Shown: positions 1-5,348, counted from the first letter of the stretch. The stretch: DNA of 6,945 bases from Sulfurovum sp. (GCA_026193735.1 JAPHUJ010000258.1:1-6945); one strand, 5' to 3'. Translations and numbers: made by a program. Notes: generated by a model from the sequence alone, not told the origin.

Positions 1-254
1 CTAAGTGAGAACTTTGGTGTTCCACGCAAGTCTTTATCTATGATAATATCATGAAAAGAGAGTTCACTGCCTATCCCACAGCCTATGGCTTTTGAAATAG
101 CTTCTTTGGCTGCCCAAAAACCAGCTATGGATTCGGTCTTTTGAACCAGCTTTATCTCTTCTGGATGCAAAAAACGCTGTTTAAATTTATCACCAAATTG
201 TGCTAATAATCTTTCTATTCTATTGATCTGTATAATATCTGTACCTATTTTCAT
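1..254 (-). CDS. acpS: Holo-[acyl-carrier-protein] synthase, N-terminal part (cut by window edge)
   Basis: AcpS transfers the 4'-phosphopantetheine arm of coenzyme A to a serine of apo-ACP, making the active carrier for fatty-acid synthesis in the cytoplasm. I translated the minus strand from the ATG at 254-252: 84 complete codons are visible and the frame runs off the left edge. The start MKIGTDIIQINRIERL carries the family's metal-binding Asp (D6), and FWAAKEAISKAIG (residues 46-58) carries the conserved W-A-A-K-E-A signature with the second metal-binding Glu at E51. The complete family protein is usually about 115-130 residues, so roughly the last third is missing. The gene begins 16 bp after the radA stop on the same strand, so the two are probably co-transcribed. 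No clear Shine-Dalgarno sequence precedes the ATG, only a run reading ATACCTTT, so translation may be weak or coupled to radA. Confidence 0.93.
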   Translation of the reverse strand, partial: MKIGTDIIQINRIERLLAQFGDKFKQRFLHPEEIKLVQKTESIAGFWAAKEAISKAIGCGIGSELSFHDIIIDKDLRGTPKFSL

Positions 255-270
255 AAAGGTATTATATCTA

Positions 271-1623
271 TTACATCCACTCAACAACTTTAGAGACTTC
301 ATTTGCAACAAAACATTTGACATTTGTTTTTTCAAGAGGTTTATTAGGAATAACTGCTTTTGTAAATCCTTGCGTTTCTATCTCTTTTAAACGATGAGAA
401 AGTCCAGAGACTTCGCGTATTTCTCCAGTTAAACTCACTTCACCCAGGAAAAGTGTTTCAGCACTCAGCTCTCTGTCTCTATAGCTGCTTAAAATCGCTG
501 CAATGATGGCAAGATCAGCAGAGGGTTCGTTTATTTTTATACCCCCTGAAACGTTTATAAATACATCATAAGTACCCAGAGGCAGATCAAGTTTCTTTTC
601 AAGTAAAGCCAGAAGCATGCCCAGACGGTTGTTATCAAAACCGGTAGAACTTCTTTTTGCATGTCCATATGACTCTGAAACCAGGGCTTGTATTTCTACT
701 ATAATGGGACGGCTTCCTTCCATGATGACAGTAAGTGCTGAACCTGACTGAAGTTTTTCTTTGTTGAAAAACTTTCCTGCCATACTTTTTGCATCGTTAA
801 GACCCTCTTTATTCATCTCAAAAATACCCACTTCATTGGTTGCTCCAAAACGGTTTTTAAAACCACGTAATAGACGCAAGTCAGAATTTGTATCACCTTC
901 GAAGTATAAAACAGTGTCTACCATGTGTTCCAGTACTCTAGGACCTGCAATGGAACCGTCTTTTGTAATATGCCCGATGATAAAGATAGGTATATGCAAA
1001 CTTTTTGCTATACGCATAAGCTCAAAAGTAATAGTACGTACCTGTGTCACTGAACCAGGTGCAGAAGGCGTTTCCTCCGAGTAGAGTGTTTGTATGGAAT
1101 CTATGACTATCAGTTCATAGTTCTGATTGCCTATTTCTGAGAGGACGCTGCTTAAATTTATCTCAGGCAGAAGATAAAGGTTGTCATGGTTTGCTTCTAG
1201 TCTGTTGGATCGTAGTTTTATCTGTCCGGCAGATTCTTCTCCTGAGACATAAAGTACTTTTTTTTCAGCGCGTGCAAGGTTACCTGCTATTTTGAGCAGG
1301 AGTGTGGATTTACCAACGCCTGGACTGCCACCTATAAGTGTCAGCGAGCCTGGTACAATGCCACCGCCGAGTACCAGATCAAGTTCTCCGCTTCCTGAGG
1401 TAAAACGGACAATATTGTCTTCCTCTATCTCTGTAATAGGTTTTGCTTTGGATAAAAATGAACCTGATACACTGCTACCTAAAGTCTCTTTTAAAAATTT
1501 TATTTGATCAGTGCTGAGTTCGATCATTGTTTCCCATTGATCACATGAAGTACATTTCCCCATCCATCTGGGGGATTGAAATCCACATGCTTGACATTCA
1601 AATAAAGTTTTTTTCTTTGCCAT
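271..1623 (-). CDS. radA: DNA repair protein RadA
   Basis: RadA is a RecA-like ATPase that helps process recombination intermediates; in bacteria it acts as a branch-migration helicase alongside RecA. The 450-residue protein has the full family layout. An N-terminal C4 zinc finger is formed by C10, C13, C24 and C27 (CQAC and CTSC pairs). The Walker A motif is GGSPGVGKST at 98-107, Walker B is LIVID at 171-175, and the RadA-specific KNRFG motif is at 256-260. The C-terminal Lon-protease-like domain (about 290-450) contains GGIKINEPSADLA at 360-372. The length is normal for the family. The ATG at 1623 is supported by AGAAGG at 1630-1635, six bases upstream. It is first in a radA-acpS unit with a promoter about 30 bp upstream. 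In the Lon-like domain the position matching the Lon catalytic Ser is Ser (S368), but the position I would align with the catalytic Lys is Ser (S409), so proteolysis is unlikely. Confidence 0.97.
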   Translation of the reverse strand: MAKKKTLFECQACGFQSPRWMGKCTSCDQWETMIELSTDQIKFLKETLGSSVSGSFLSKAKPITEIEEDNIVRFTSGSGELDLVLGGGIVPGSLTLIGGSPGVGKSTLLLKIAGNLARAEKKVLYVSGEESAGQIKLRSNRLEANHDNLYLLPEINLSSVLSEIGNQNYELIVIDSIQTLYSEETPSAPGSVTQVRTITFELMRIAKSLHIPIFIIGHITKDGSIAGPRVLEHMVDTVLYFEGDTNSDLRLLRGFKNRFGATNEVGIFEMNKEGLNDAKSMAGKFFNKEKLQSGSALTVIMEGSRPIIVEIQALVSESYGHAKRSSTGFDNNRLGMLLALLEKKLDLPLGTYDVFINVSGGIKINEPSADLAIIAAILSSYRDRELSAETLFLGEVSLTGEIREVSGLSHRLKEIETQGFTKAVIPNKPLEKTNVKCFVANEVSKVVEWM

Positions 1624-1629
1624 GATTAA

Positions 1630-1658
1630 CCTTCTGTTCTATTATGATAGGTATTATA
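1630..1658 (-). promoter_or_regulatory. radA promoter -10 box and ribosome-binding site
   Basis: On the minus strand, a perfect TATAAT lies at 1653-1658, preceded by T-rich sequence (TTTTTTTCTATTTC) as in Campylobacterota sigma-70 promoters, which often lack a defined -35. Transcription would start near 1646, giving a leader of about 23 bases. AGAAGG at 1630-1635 is the ribosome-binding site, six bases before the radA ATG. A second weaker candidate, CATAAT, is at 1641-1646. Confidence 0.6.
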
Positions 1659-1669
1659 TGTAGAAATAG

Positions 1670-1710
1670 AAAAAAAATTAAGAAATATGTCATATTGACA
1701 TATTTCTTAA
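1670..1710 (-). terminator. Rho-independent terminator-like hairpin, minus strand (perfect 15-bp stem plus eight T)
   Basis: The arms 1678-1692 (TTAAGAAATATGTCA) and 1696-1710 (TGACATATTTCTTAA) are exact reverse complements around a 3-base TAT loop. Read on the minus strand, the stem is followed directly by eight T (the plus-strand A-run 1670-1677), which is the layout of an intrinsic terminator. On the plus strand what follows (AATGTTTTAATTT) is a poor T-tract, so the direction is minus. The stem is AT-rich, so its strength is uncertain. It lies just upstream of the radA promoter and could stop transcription entering from the plsC side. A perfect palindrome here could instead be an operator for a dimeric regulator of radA. 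Confidence 0.55.
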
Positions 1711-1736
1711 AATGTTTTAATTTAAATTGTGCCCTG

Positions 1737-1762
1737 ACCGAAGGGAGGAAATGCCCTTGGGT
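1737..1762. other. GC-rich imperfect hairpin in the radA-plsC intergenic region
   Basis: ACC-G-AAGGG (1737-1745) can pair with CCCTT-G-GGT (1754-1762), giving eight base pairs with one internal mismatch around an 8-base loop (AGGAAATG on the plus strand). The surrounding 1660-1830 sequence is strongly AT-rich, so this GC island stands out. It lies upstream of the likely plsC transcription start, so it would be transcribed only on the minus strand or from an unseen upstream plus-strand promoter. Confidence 0.4.
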
Positions 1763-1783
1763 GCATGTTTTACTTTTTAATTC

Positions 1784-1815
1784 TTTTGGTTATAATTTCG
1801 GCATATACGAAGGAT
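1784..1815 (+). promoter_or_regulatory. plsC promoter (extended -10) and ribosome-binding site
   Basis: TTTTGGT followed by TATAAT at 1791-1796 is a strong extended -10 box; the upstream stretch is T-rich and has no clear -35. Transcription would begin near 1803. GAAGGA at 1809-1814 is a ribosome-binding site six bases before the GTG at 1821. Together they show that the longer in-frame extension back to the ATG at 1644 is not translated, because the promoter lies within it. Confidence 0.75.
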
Positions 1816-1820
1816 ACTCA

Positions 1821-2501
1821 GTGACATTCAATGCAATTAAACAACTTGTTTATGGTTTATATCTAACAAATAGTTTTGGTTACAGGTTAAAAAAAACCAA
1901 AGACCCTATGGAGAAAAAAAGATTAAGACTTGCTTATTCAAAAGCACAGCTTGATACCTTACACATTTCAGTGAAGATAGAAAATCCAGAAAAATTACCT
2001 CAAAGCGGTCAATATCTTGTACTTATCAATCACAAAAGTATTATAGACCCCCCAATTGTAGAAGTCACACTAAAAGACACAGAAATATTTGGTCCATGGG
2101 TTTCAAAAAAAGAGCTTTATAACTCTTTTTTCTTTGGATTGTTTGTACGTAATGCAGGATCAATACTTCTTGACAGAGAAAAAAGCCAAATGAGTGGTTT
2201 TTTTGCAGATGTGAAAAATGCAGTCAAACGTGGTGAGTCTATATTTATTTTTCCTGAAGGTACAAGAAATAAAACAGATGAATCTTTGACGGCATTTAAA
2301 GAAGGTTCACGTATTATTGCTTTGAAAAATCGTTTACCTATATTGCCTTTATATATTAAAACGGATGCAGATAAGATATTGAAAAATGCATTAGAGGATA
2401 GTCAGTTGGAACAAGAAGTGACTATAGTGATAGGGGATATCATAGATTATAAAGAGAAAAAAAGTCTTGAACTCTTATATCGTCAAATGTTTTCTCTCTA
2501 G
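1821..2501 (+). CDS. plsC: 1-acyl-sn-glycerol-3-phosphate acyltransferase (PlsC family), GTG start
   Basis: PlsC enzymes transfer an acyl chain from acyl-ACP or acyl-CoA to lysophosphatidic acid to make phosphatidic acid, the precursor of membrane phospholipids, at the inner membrane. The 226-residue protein has the family blocks in order: NHKSIID with the catalytic H71 and D76 (HX4D), GSILLDREK around 113-121 (block II), IFPEGTR at 143-149 (block III, phosphate binding) and LPILPLYI at 172-179 (block IV). The length is ordinary for PlsC. The N-terminal ~60 residues are basic, without a strong transmembrane helix. GTG at 1821 was chosen because GAAGGA lies six bases upstream and a TATAAT box sits at 1791-1796; the in-frame ATG at 1644 would place that promoter and the 1678-1710 palindrome inside the gene. 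The stop overlaps that of the convergent gene. It could be a paralogue acting on another lysolipid. Confidence 0.9.
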   Translation: MTFNAIKQLVYGLYLTNSFGYRLKKTKDPMEKKRLRLAYSKAQLDTLHISVKIENPEKLPQSGQYLVLINHKSIIDPPIVEVTLKDTEIFGPWVSKKELYNSFFFGLFVRNAGSILLDREKSQMSGFFADVKNAVKRGESIFIFPEGTRNKTDESLTAFKEGSRIIALKNRLPILPLYIKTDADKILKNALEDSQLEQEVTIVIGDIIDYKEKKSLELLYRQMFSL

Positions 2502-3058
2502 TATTGTAAAAATGAGTGTTCTTTCTCTTTAATATAAGAGATGATTTTGTTCACATAGTCAGATTTTTTCACGGTCTTTAAAATGATCTCTGCTGTATGT
2601 TTTGTTAGAGAAGTAATGGTGATGTATATTGTTTCCTCTGGAGTATTAACGGTGATATTGGCGTTTCCCTTTGTATCATTTGTTGTGATGTCACCAATGT
2701 CTTGATCAGTAATAGCATACAGTGACACATTAAATGCAAGTTGTTTATCCATGAGTAACATTAATTTTTGTTCTATAAAGTTTTGTTGAGTCTCTAGAGG
2801 GATGTCTTTCTTGATTCTATGTACATTTTCATGTACCGGTATAGGTTGTTGTACAGTCTTTTTACTTCTTTTCATGACCAAAAGAAGTAAAGCCATAATT
2901 AAGGAAATAGAAAGACCTATCAAAACACCAGACACTACACCGAGTTTCATTGCTTTTGTAAAACTATAATCTAAATTAAAATAGACAATGGAACCTATGG
3001 TCATAATCATACTCATAGGCATAAGAATGCTGAACAATATTTGTATATAAGTTCTCAT
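2498..3058 (-). CDS. Two-helix inner-membrane protein of unknown function
   Basis: I do not recognise this 186-residue protein. Two hydrophobic segments, about residues 4-27 and 38-62, form a helical hairpin. The second is followed by basic KRSKK (63-67), so both ends probably lie in the cytoplasm. A soluble domain of about 120 residues follows (67-186), with an alpha/beta-looking pattern: a helix near 90-105, strands near 108-115 and 143-151, and a C-terminal helix near 166-180. There is no catalytic motif, zinc site or nucleotide-binding loop. The ATG at 3058 has AGAGGA nine bases upstream. The gene starts 15 bp after the ftsY stop on the same strand, so it is probably the last gene of the thioredoxin-ftsY operon. 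The position suggests a membrane-related role, but that is only inference. Its TAG stop overlaps the plsC TAG inside the palindrome CTAG. Confidence 0.85.
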   Translation of the reverse strand: MRTYIQILFSILMPMSMIMTIGSIVYFNLDYSFTKAMKLGVVSGVLIGLSISLIMALLLLVMKRSKKTVQQPIPVHENVHRIKKDIPLETQQNFIEQKLMLLMDKQLAFNVSLYAITDQDIGDITTNDTKGNANITVNTPEETIYITITSLTKHTAEIILKTVKKSDYVNKIISYIKEKEHSFLQY

Positions 3059-3073
3059 GATGACTCATCCTCT

Positions 3074-3940
3074 CTAAATAAAAATTTCGTCCAAAATAGT
3101 ATTGATATATTCATTTGCTTTAAAGGTGATCAGGTCTTTTGGCTGTTCACCTGTACCTATGTAAAAAATAGGCATTTTTAATTCATCTGCGATACTTAGA
3201 ACAGATCCGCCTTTGGCTGTACCATCAAGCTTGGTAATTATTATACCATCAATCCCGATCATTTCGTTAAATGCTTTTGCTTGATTGATAGAAGAGCTAC
3301 CTTGCGTGCCATCAAGAACAAGTATTTTACGGTGTGGGGCACCCTCTTGTGCTTTGCCAGCAACTCGGATCATTTTCTTTAACTCTTCACTCAGGTTGGT
3401 TTGCGTATGGAGTCTTCCTGCCGTGTCTATGATAATATTGTCAAAACTTTTAGCTTTTGCAGACTCTATGGTATCATAGACTACAGCTGAAGGATCATGC
3501 CCCTGTTGTGTAGCGATGATCGGAACGTCTAATTTGTGTGCCCATCTTGTAAGTTGTTCTATTGCCGCAGCACGAAAGGTATCTCCCGCCCCAAGCATCA
3601 CTTTTTTACCTTCTTGTTTATAACGATAAGCCAGTTTAGAGATGGTGGTAGTTTTCCCAGCACCATTGACACCTATGATCATTTCCACAAAAGGTTTGGC
3701 ATCGCTTTCTTTGAAGTCCGCTTTATATTGGAAAACAGAGATAAGTGAGTTGAATGCCTGAATCCTATTAATATTGTCTGGTAATGCATCTAAGAGTCTT
3801 TCTACAAGTTCATAATTCACATCTGCTTCAAGTAAGATATCTTCAAGTTCGTCTTTGGGAATAAGTTTTCGTTTATGCGGGGCAACATCTTTGATAGCAT
3901 CATTGGTTTTACCCAATACCTTTTTTAATATATTGAACAT
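3074..3940 (-). CDS. ftsY: Signal recognition particle receptor FtsY
   Basis: FtsY is the membrane-associated GTPase that receives SRP-bound ribosomes and passes nascent membrane proteins to the translocon. This 288-residue protein has the N domain (about 1-80, helical) and the G domain with all expected motifs: GVNGAGKTTT at 90-99 (P-loop), DTFRAAA at 120-126, DTAGR at 172-176, TKLD at 236-239 and IGTGEQPKDL at 261-270. It lacks the long acidic A domain of Escherichia coli FtsY; short forms occur in many bacteria. The stretch usually written DATTGQ in the family reads DGTQGS at 210-215. P-loop, DTFRAAA and the short N domain distinguish it from Ffh, which would also carry a methionine-rich M domain. 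The start follows the thioredoxin stop by 6 bp, with AAGG nine bases upstream (3950-3953), so translation is probably coupled. Confidence 0.96.
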   Translation of the reverse strand: MFNILKKVLGKTNDAIKDVAPHKRKLIPKDELEDILLEADVNYELVERLLDALPDNINRIQAFNSLISVFQYKADFKESDAKPFVEMIIGVNGAGKTTTISKLAYRYKQEGKKVMLGAGDTFRAAAIEQLTRWAHKLDVPIIATQQGHDPSAVVYDTIESAKAKSFDNIIIDTAGRLHTQTNLSEELKKMIRVAGKAQEGAPHRKILVLDGTQGSSSINQAKAFNEMIGIDGIIITKLDGTAKGGSVLSIADELKMPIFYIGTGEQPKDLITFKANEYINTILDEIFI

Positions 3941-3946
3941 GTTGGA

Positions 3947-4636
3947 TTACCTTGGCTTTAATTGTTTTTTGGCTTGTTGTATATCGTATTCTATCATTTC
4001 TACGGGTACGGTGCCTTCATAATGGGTAAAATACTCACCCCCAATATACATCACGGTGAGTGGAATAGAAAATTTTTTAGGTAAGTGGAGTGTACTTACC
4101 AGAAGATTTGCAAAAGCATCGTTATGTGTACTGTTGGAGATAAAATAATTTATCTGATGTTTTGAGATAAATGTTTTTAGTGCGGATTGCTCAATAATAT
4201 CATGTGTAAGTATACCTGTGATAAAAAGCTCTTTTTGGTGTTTTGTTTGAAGATCATTCAGATAAGCGATCTCTCCAATACAAGGTGGACACCATGTCGC
4301 AAAAATGTTAACAATGACAATTGGCTGTTCACTTTTATGGAAAATGACTTTTTGGCCTGAGACTGTCACTGTGTGATTTTCATCAAAGATAAAGGTTTCC
4401 TGTTGAGGCATCTCTACTTTGGGGATATCATCAGAGATATCATTGAGTGTATCATCTCTTTTCTTTTCTACTTGAAATCTTTTGTCTTGTTGATCATCTA
4501 TAGCCTTTGTCGTAAAGATTTCAGTAGTGTTTTCTATGGAAATAGGGGTGTTATCAGGCTTTTTATCTTCCCATCCTATAAAAATGGCAAAGATAATGAA
4601 TAATATGGATAAAAATAGAGCAGATATTTTAAGCAC
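3947..4636 (-). CDS. Membrane-anchored TlpA/ResA-like thiol-disulfide oxidoreductase, GTG start
   Basis: The 229-residue protein has one N-terminal hydrophobic helix (about residues 4-21), an acidic and polar linker (about 22-80), and a thioredoxin-fold domain with the redox motif WCPPC at 115-119 and a likely cis-proline in SIPLT (P192). This matches TlpA/ResA/CcmG-type proteins, which reduce or exchange disulfides in the periplasm, for example during cytochrome c maturation. The substrate cannot be told from sequence. There is no lipobox cysteine, so the anchor is probably an uncleaved signal helix. I chose GTG at 4636 because AAAGGG lies five bases upstream and the helix begins directly after it. 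The in-frame ATG at 4684 would translate the promoter itself (TATAAT as codons 5-6) and put a polar stretch ahead of the signal helix. It is first in the operon with ftsY and the unknown membrane protein. Confidence 0.87.
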   Translation of the reverse strand: MLKISALFLSILFIIFAIFIGWEDKKPDNTPISIENTTEIFTTKAIDDQQDKRFQVEKKRDDTLNDISDDIPKVEMPQQETFIFDENHTVTVSGQKVIFHKSEQPIVIVNIFATWCPPCIGEIAYLNDLQTKHQKELFITGILTHDIIEQSALKTFISKHQINYFISNSTHNDAFANLLVSTLHLPKKFSIPLTVMYIGGEYFTHYEGTVPVEMIEYDIQQAKKQLKPR

Positions 4637-4643
4637 ACAGTCC

Positions 4644-4656
4644 CTTTGGGTATAAT
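4644..4656 (+). promoter_or_regulatory. Promoter of the cyclo-ligase / rny group
   Basis: CTTTGGG-TATAAT on the plus strand places a perfect extended -10 box at 4651-4656, with a predicted start near 4663 and a leader of about 50 bases to the ATG at 4714. It has the same TTTGG-N-TATAAT form as the opposing promoter and the plsC promoter. Confidence 0.65.
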
Positions 4657-4679
4657 TAGTATGGTGATTATAGCCAAAG
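4644..4679. repeat. Inverted repeat made of two opposed promoters
   Basis: CTTTGGGTATAAT (4644-4656) and ATTATAGCCAAAG (4667-4679) are reverse complements at 12 of 13 positions around a 10-base spacer. The arms coincide with the two opposed -10 boxes, so the symmetry is explained at least partly by the promoters themselves. It could also be a site for a dimeric regulator. Confidence 0.7.
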
Positions 4680-4713
4680 AGCATTAAATAAGAAGATGAA
4701 TAGACGGATCAAT

Positions 4714-5259
4714 ATGACAAAAGAGGATAGAAAAAAACAATTTAGAACACAGAGCCTAATAAGATTGCAGAAAGCTTCTGGGTTCGGTAGTTATCAAAAA
4801 GACAAGAAAATATTGCATGCACTGTACAAATATATCGTAGAGAGCAATGCAAAGAATGTGATGCTTTACATACCTTTAAAACAAGAAGTGAACTTATATT
4901 CACTCATAAAACGTTTACGTAAGGAAAAGAAAGCGCTCTATGTACCATTTATGGAAGGTGCAAGTTTTAGATTGGTAAAATATAGACTGCCACTAAAGAA
5001 AAAACAATTTGGGATCAAAGAACCCAATGATTCAAAACAATATAGAGTAAAAAATATAGATTTAGCTATCGTGCCCATCGTAGGGACAGATGTAACACAT
5101 AGACGTGTTGGATTTGGTAAAGGTATGTATGATAGATTTTATGAAAAACAAAGTAAAAATATAAAACAAACCGTTTTTGTAGCGCGTGAATTGTGTTACA
5201 GCAAAGAGATCGTAACAGACGATTATGATGTAAAAGCGGACATGATCATAACCGCTTAG
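4714..5259 (+). CDS. 5-formyltetrahydrofolate cyclo-ligase
   Basis: This enzyme (methenyl-THF synthetase, EC 6.3.3.2) uses ATP to convert 5-formyl-THF to 5,10-methenyl-THF, returning a stored or inhibitory folate to one-carbon metabolism in the cytoplasm. The 181-residue protein shows the family pattern: an N-terminal basic helix with K/R-rich KKQFR (7-11), YIPLKQEVNL at 52-61 (substrate-pocket region), FGIKEP at 99-104, and the C-terminal signature GFGKGMYDRFY at 133-143 (family form G-x-G-x-G-x-YDR, nucleotide binding). The length is normal. I prefer the ATG at 4714, which has GGA five bases upstream; an in-frame ATG at 4696 adds six residues (MNRRIN) but has AAGAAG directly against it and no properly spaced site. 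The gene is the first plus-strand gene after the divergent promoters and is followed by rny after 89 bp. Confidence 0.91.
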   Translation: MTKEDRKKQFRTQSLIRLQKASGFGSYQKDKKILHALYKYIVESNAKNVMLYIPLKQEVNLYSLIKRLRKEKKALYVPFMEGASFRLVKYRLPLKKKQFGIKEPNDSKQYRVKNIDLAIVPIVGTDVTHRRVGFGKGMYDRFYEKQSKNIKQTVFVARELCYSKEIVTDDYDVKADMIITA

Positions 5260-5284
5260 AAAGTTTTGCCAAAGGTGAACTTTT
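5260..5284 (+). terminator. Weak hairpin after the cyclo-ligase gene
   Basis: Starting directly after the stop codon, AAAGTT (5260-5265) pairs with AACTTT (5278-5283), and inside it GCC can pair with GGT around an AAA loop. Only four T follow in a row (5281-5284, partly within the stem), so it would be a weak or partial terminator, or an RNA-processing or mRNA-end stability element between the cyclo-ligase and rny. Confidence 0.3.
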
Positions 5285-5293
5285 ATGATCAAG

Positions 5294-5343
5294 TAGAATA
5301 TAGACTATGTTTGTATTGTATGAGACATGCAATGACCGAAGGA
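5294..5343 (+). promoter_or_regulatory. rny ribosome-binding site and possible promoter
   Basis: GAAGGA at 5338-5343 lies five bases before the ATG at 5349 and decides the rny start. TAGAAT at 5294-5299 is a possible -10 box that would start transcription near 5306. It is weaker than the other boxes in the window, so rny may also be read through from the cyclo-ligase promoter. Confidence 0.45.
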
Positions 5344-5348
5344 TAAGA

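Larger units (their letters stand above)
1670..1782 (-). ncRNA. Candidate small RNA (about 110 nt), unrecognised
   Basis: Speculative. On the minus strand, TATAAC at 1789-1794 could serve as a -10 box, overlapping the plsC -10 on the other strand, with a start near 1782. The transcript would contain a GC-rich hairpin (1737-1762) in otherwise very AT-rich DNA and end at the hairpin plus eight T at 1670-1710. That is the architecture of a stand-alone small RNA. I do not recognise it as SRP RNA, 6S RNA, tmRNA, RNase P RNA or a riboswitch. A 14-codon frame (ATG at 1766, stop TAA ending at 1722) lies inside it, but no ribosome-binding site precedes it. Confidence 0.27.
4642..4679 (-). promoter_or_regulatory. 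Promoter and ribosome-binding site of the thioredoxin-ftsY operon
   Basis: On the minus strand CTTTGGC-TATAAT spans 4667-4679, with the perfect -10 box at 4667-4672. Transcription would start near 4660, giving a leader of about 24 bases before the GTG at 4636. AAAGGG at 4642-4647 is the ribosome-binding site. The box forms the right arm of an inverted repeat whose left arm is the opposing promoter. Confidence 0.7.

Noticed and set aside
1722..1766. Minus-strand 14-codon reading frame (ATG at 1766, TAA at 1724-1722) ending just before the terminator-like hairpin
   Set aside because: No ribosome-binding site precedes the ATG and the frame is short enough to arise by chance; the position is better described as part of a candidate RNA.
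1731..1768. GC-rich island considered as SRP RNA, RNase P RNA, 6S RNA or a riboswitch
   Set aside because: The diagnostic conserved motifs of these RNAs are absent; only the presence of a hairpin is supported.
2526..2543. 6-bp hairpin TCTCTT / AAGAGA after plsC as its terminator
   Set aside because: The stem is short and AT-rich, the loop is six bases, and only TGATTTTG follows; it also lies inside the opposing gene, so the evidence is too weak.
4696..4713. ATG at 4696 as the start of the cyclo-ligase
   Set aside because: The only purine-rich stretch, AAGAAG, abuts the ATG with no spacing, whereas the ATG at 4714 has GGA five bases upstream. The six extra residues remain possible.
5062..5292. 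Minus-strand open frame over the end of the cyclo-ligase gene, and similar antisense frames within rny, radA and ftsY
   Set aside because: They lie opposite well-supported genes, lack ribosome-binding sites and show no recognisable domains.
5307..5348. ATG at 5307 as the rny start
   Set aside because: No ribosome-binding site, and it would place 14 polar residues ahead of the membrane helix that normally begins RNase Y.
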